From contig JODU01000018.1 of assembly GCA_000720845.1 (NCBI GenBank), forward strand, positions 62,001-126,000: 64,000 nucleotides of DNA. Reading direction: 5' to 3'. Below, piece after piece: positions 63,079 through 64,000 of this stretch (its first letter is position 1; each line of letters opens with the position of its first letter). Under the pieces are notes generated by a model. The model was not told where the DNA came from and did not search any database. It saw nothing but the letters and a program-made list of their open reading frames with translations. The position numbers and the translations under genes were made by a program. The stretch is from Kitasatospora aureofaciens. Lineage in GTDB: Bacteria; Actinomycetota; Actinomycetes; Streptomycetales; Streptomycetaceae.

Positions 63079-63525
63079 GTGGACGTCGAGAGCGGGAAAC
63101 GCGGCCGGGCCGGCACCATCCAGCCGCGCGGTGCGGTCCTCCGCCTGGCCGCCCCGGCGGGCGTGCTCGCGGCCGTCGCCGGGGCCTTCGCCTACGTGGG
63201 GAGCGTGGACCCCTACGAGCCCGGCCACTACCCCGTCTGCCCGCTGCTGCGTTTCACGGGCGTCTACTGCCCCGGCTGCGGCGGCCTGCGCAGCGCCCAC
63301 GCCTTCGTCCACGGTGACCTGACCGCCGCCCTGCACGCCAACGCACCCGCCGTCCTCGCCTATCTGGGCTTCGCCGTCCTGTGGACCGTCTGGGTGATCC
63401 GGGCGGCCCGGGGCCGCCCCGTGCGGATCGACCTCGGACCGGTCCACCTGTGGACGCTGGGGACGTTGCTGCTGGTCTTCACCGTTGTCCGGAACCTGCC
63501 GTTCGGCGACTGGCTCATTCCTTGA
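63079..63525 (+). CDS. DUF2752 membrane protein
   Basis: 148 aa. The family motif CPLLRFTGVYCPGCGGLRSAHAFVHGDLTAALHANAP contains three Cys in the pattern seen in DUF2752 proteins. Three to four helices. Function unknown. GTG 63079 lies 6 nt after CAGAAT (63067-63072), so leaderless. Conserved between trpE and trpC in Streptomyces. Confidence 0.85.
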   Translation: MDVESGKRGRAGTIQPRGAVLRLAAPAGVLAAVAGAFAYVGSVDPYEPGHYPVCPLLRFTGVYCPGCGGLRSAHAFVHGDLTAALHANAPAVLAYLGFAVLWTVWVIRAARGRPVRIDLGPVHLWTLGTLLLVFTVVRNLPFGDWLIP

Positions 63526-63689
63526 TCATCGATGGGCGTCCAGGACGGGAGGCACCTCCGCCCCGAGCCGTGCGAAGCTGGTTCGAGGGCGGGGAAGGGA
63601 CCGGCGAAGGCCGGATGCGGGACCGGTGCCCGGCTGCGGATACCATCACAGTGACCACACGTTTCGCCGTCTGAAAGGGGGCCGCTCGC

Positions 63690-64000
63690 GTGAGTGTGCT
63701 CGACGAGATCATCGACGGAGTCCGTGCCGACCTCGCGGAGCGGCAGGCGCGCGTCAGCCTCGACGAGCTCAAGGAGCGCGCGGCCAAGGCTCGCCCCGCC
63801 AAGGACGGCGTGGCCGCGCTGCGCGGCGACGGCGTCAAGGTCATCTGCGAGGTCAAGCGCTCCAGCCCCTCCAAGGGGGCGCTCGCGGCCATCGCCGACC
63901 CGGCCGGGCTCGCCGCCGACTACGAGGCGGGCGGTGCCGCCGTCATCTCCGTCCTCACCGAGGAGCGCCGCTTCGGCGGCTCGCTGGCCGACCTGGACTC
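63690..64000 (+). CDS. trpC: Indole-3-glycerol phosphate synthase, 5' part
   Basis: About 103 codons are visible before the window ends. It converts carboxyphenylamino-deoxyribulose phosphate into indole-3-glycerol phosphate. MSVLDEIIDGVRADLAERQA opens the protein, VKVICEVKRSSPSKG carries the catalytic Lys region, and GAAVISVLTEERRFGGSL follows. GTG 63690 has AAAGGGG 9 nt upstream. A -10-like TACCAT lies at 63641-63646. Truncated only by the window edge. Confidence 0.95.
   Translation, partial: MSVLDEIIDGVRADLAERQARVSLDELKERAAKARPAKDGVAALRGDGVKVICEVKRSSPSKGALAAIADPAGLAADYEAGGAAVISVLTEERRFGGSLADLD

Noticed and set aside
63651..63674. Mini-ORF (GTG start, seven residues) before trpC as a Trp attenuator peptide
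   Set aside because: It has no Trp codon and sits only 4 nt past the -10-like TACCAT, too close for a leaderless start.

Overview
This window is chromosomal core DNA from a Streptomyces, closely related to S. coelicolor. The evidence is very high GC with strong third-position bias, frequent GTG/TTG starts, the complete actinomycete division and cell-wall (dcw) cluster, FtsZ and SepF sequences I recognise as the Streptomyces form, a DivIVA with a long Gln/Pro/Gly linker, the bifunctional PriA isomerase in place of separate HisA and TrpF, and a histone-tailed DksA-like protein. I see no insertion sequences, prophage, tRNA, rRNA or CRISPR array. Gene order is what is expected for this stretch of the Streptomyces core.

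Layout. (1) 1-6.6 kb: the end of a DUF3040 membrane-protein gene, a repeat-filled spacer, then on the minus strand a moxR - DUF58 - transglutaminase operon and a beta-carbonic anhydrase. (2) 6.7-25.0 kb: the dcw cluster on the plus strand: rsmH, ftsL, ftsI, murE, murF, mraY, murD, ftsW, murG, ftsQ, ftsZ, ylmD, ylmE, sepF, ylmG, divIVA. A structured leader precedes rsmH and a regulated intergenic region precedes ftsZ. (3) 25.0-28.6 kb: ileS on the minus strand, preceded by a T-box leader of the translational type. (4) 28.8-42.3 kb: a DdbA/DksA-like protein, lspA, rluD, an acetyltransferase, a CPA1 antiporter, an MscS channel, a small hydrolase, a DsbA-like protein, DUF2252 and dnaE. (5) 42.3-51.3 kb: a 55-aa basic protein, an NYN-domain protein, a two-gene ABC exporter, DUF2567, YbaK, a Lon-N-domain protein, a repeat-helical protein, a spacer with an 11-copy heptamer array, and a large membrane-associated protein. 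(6) 51.5-57.3 kb: the his operon hisD-C-B-(54-aa membrane protein)-H-priA-ridA-F, with almost every junction overlapping. (7) 57.3-64 kb: an ArsR-type regulator and MFS exporter behind a near-perfect operator, then hisI, trpE, a Trp-associated membrane protein, small membrane proteins and the start of trpC.

How it fits together: regions 1-2 build the septum and peptidoglycan. MurE/F/D, MraY and MurG make lipid II; FtsW and FtsI use it; FtsQ and FtsL link the divisome; FtsZ and SepF form the ring; DivIVA directs tip growth. Regions 6-7 hold most of histidine synthesis and the entry to tryptophan synthesis, joined by PriA, which serves both pathways. Two patterns recur. Many genes overlap their predecessor by 4 nt (ATGA, GTGA), implying translational coupling. 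At least a dozen genes have a -10 box 6-8 nt upstream of the start codon, implying leaderless mRNAs. Nothing here looks like a wholly new multi-gene system. The best candidates for follow-up are regulatory DNA and RNA: the dcw leader, the ileS T-box, the ArsR operator, the repeat arrays and several unstudied small proteins.
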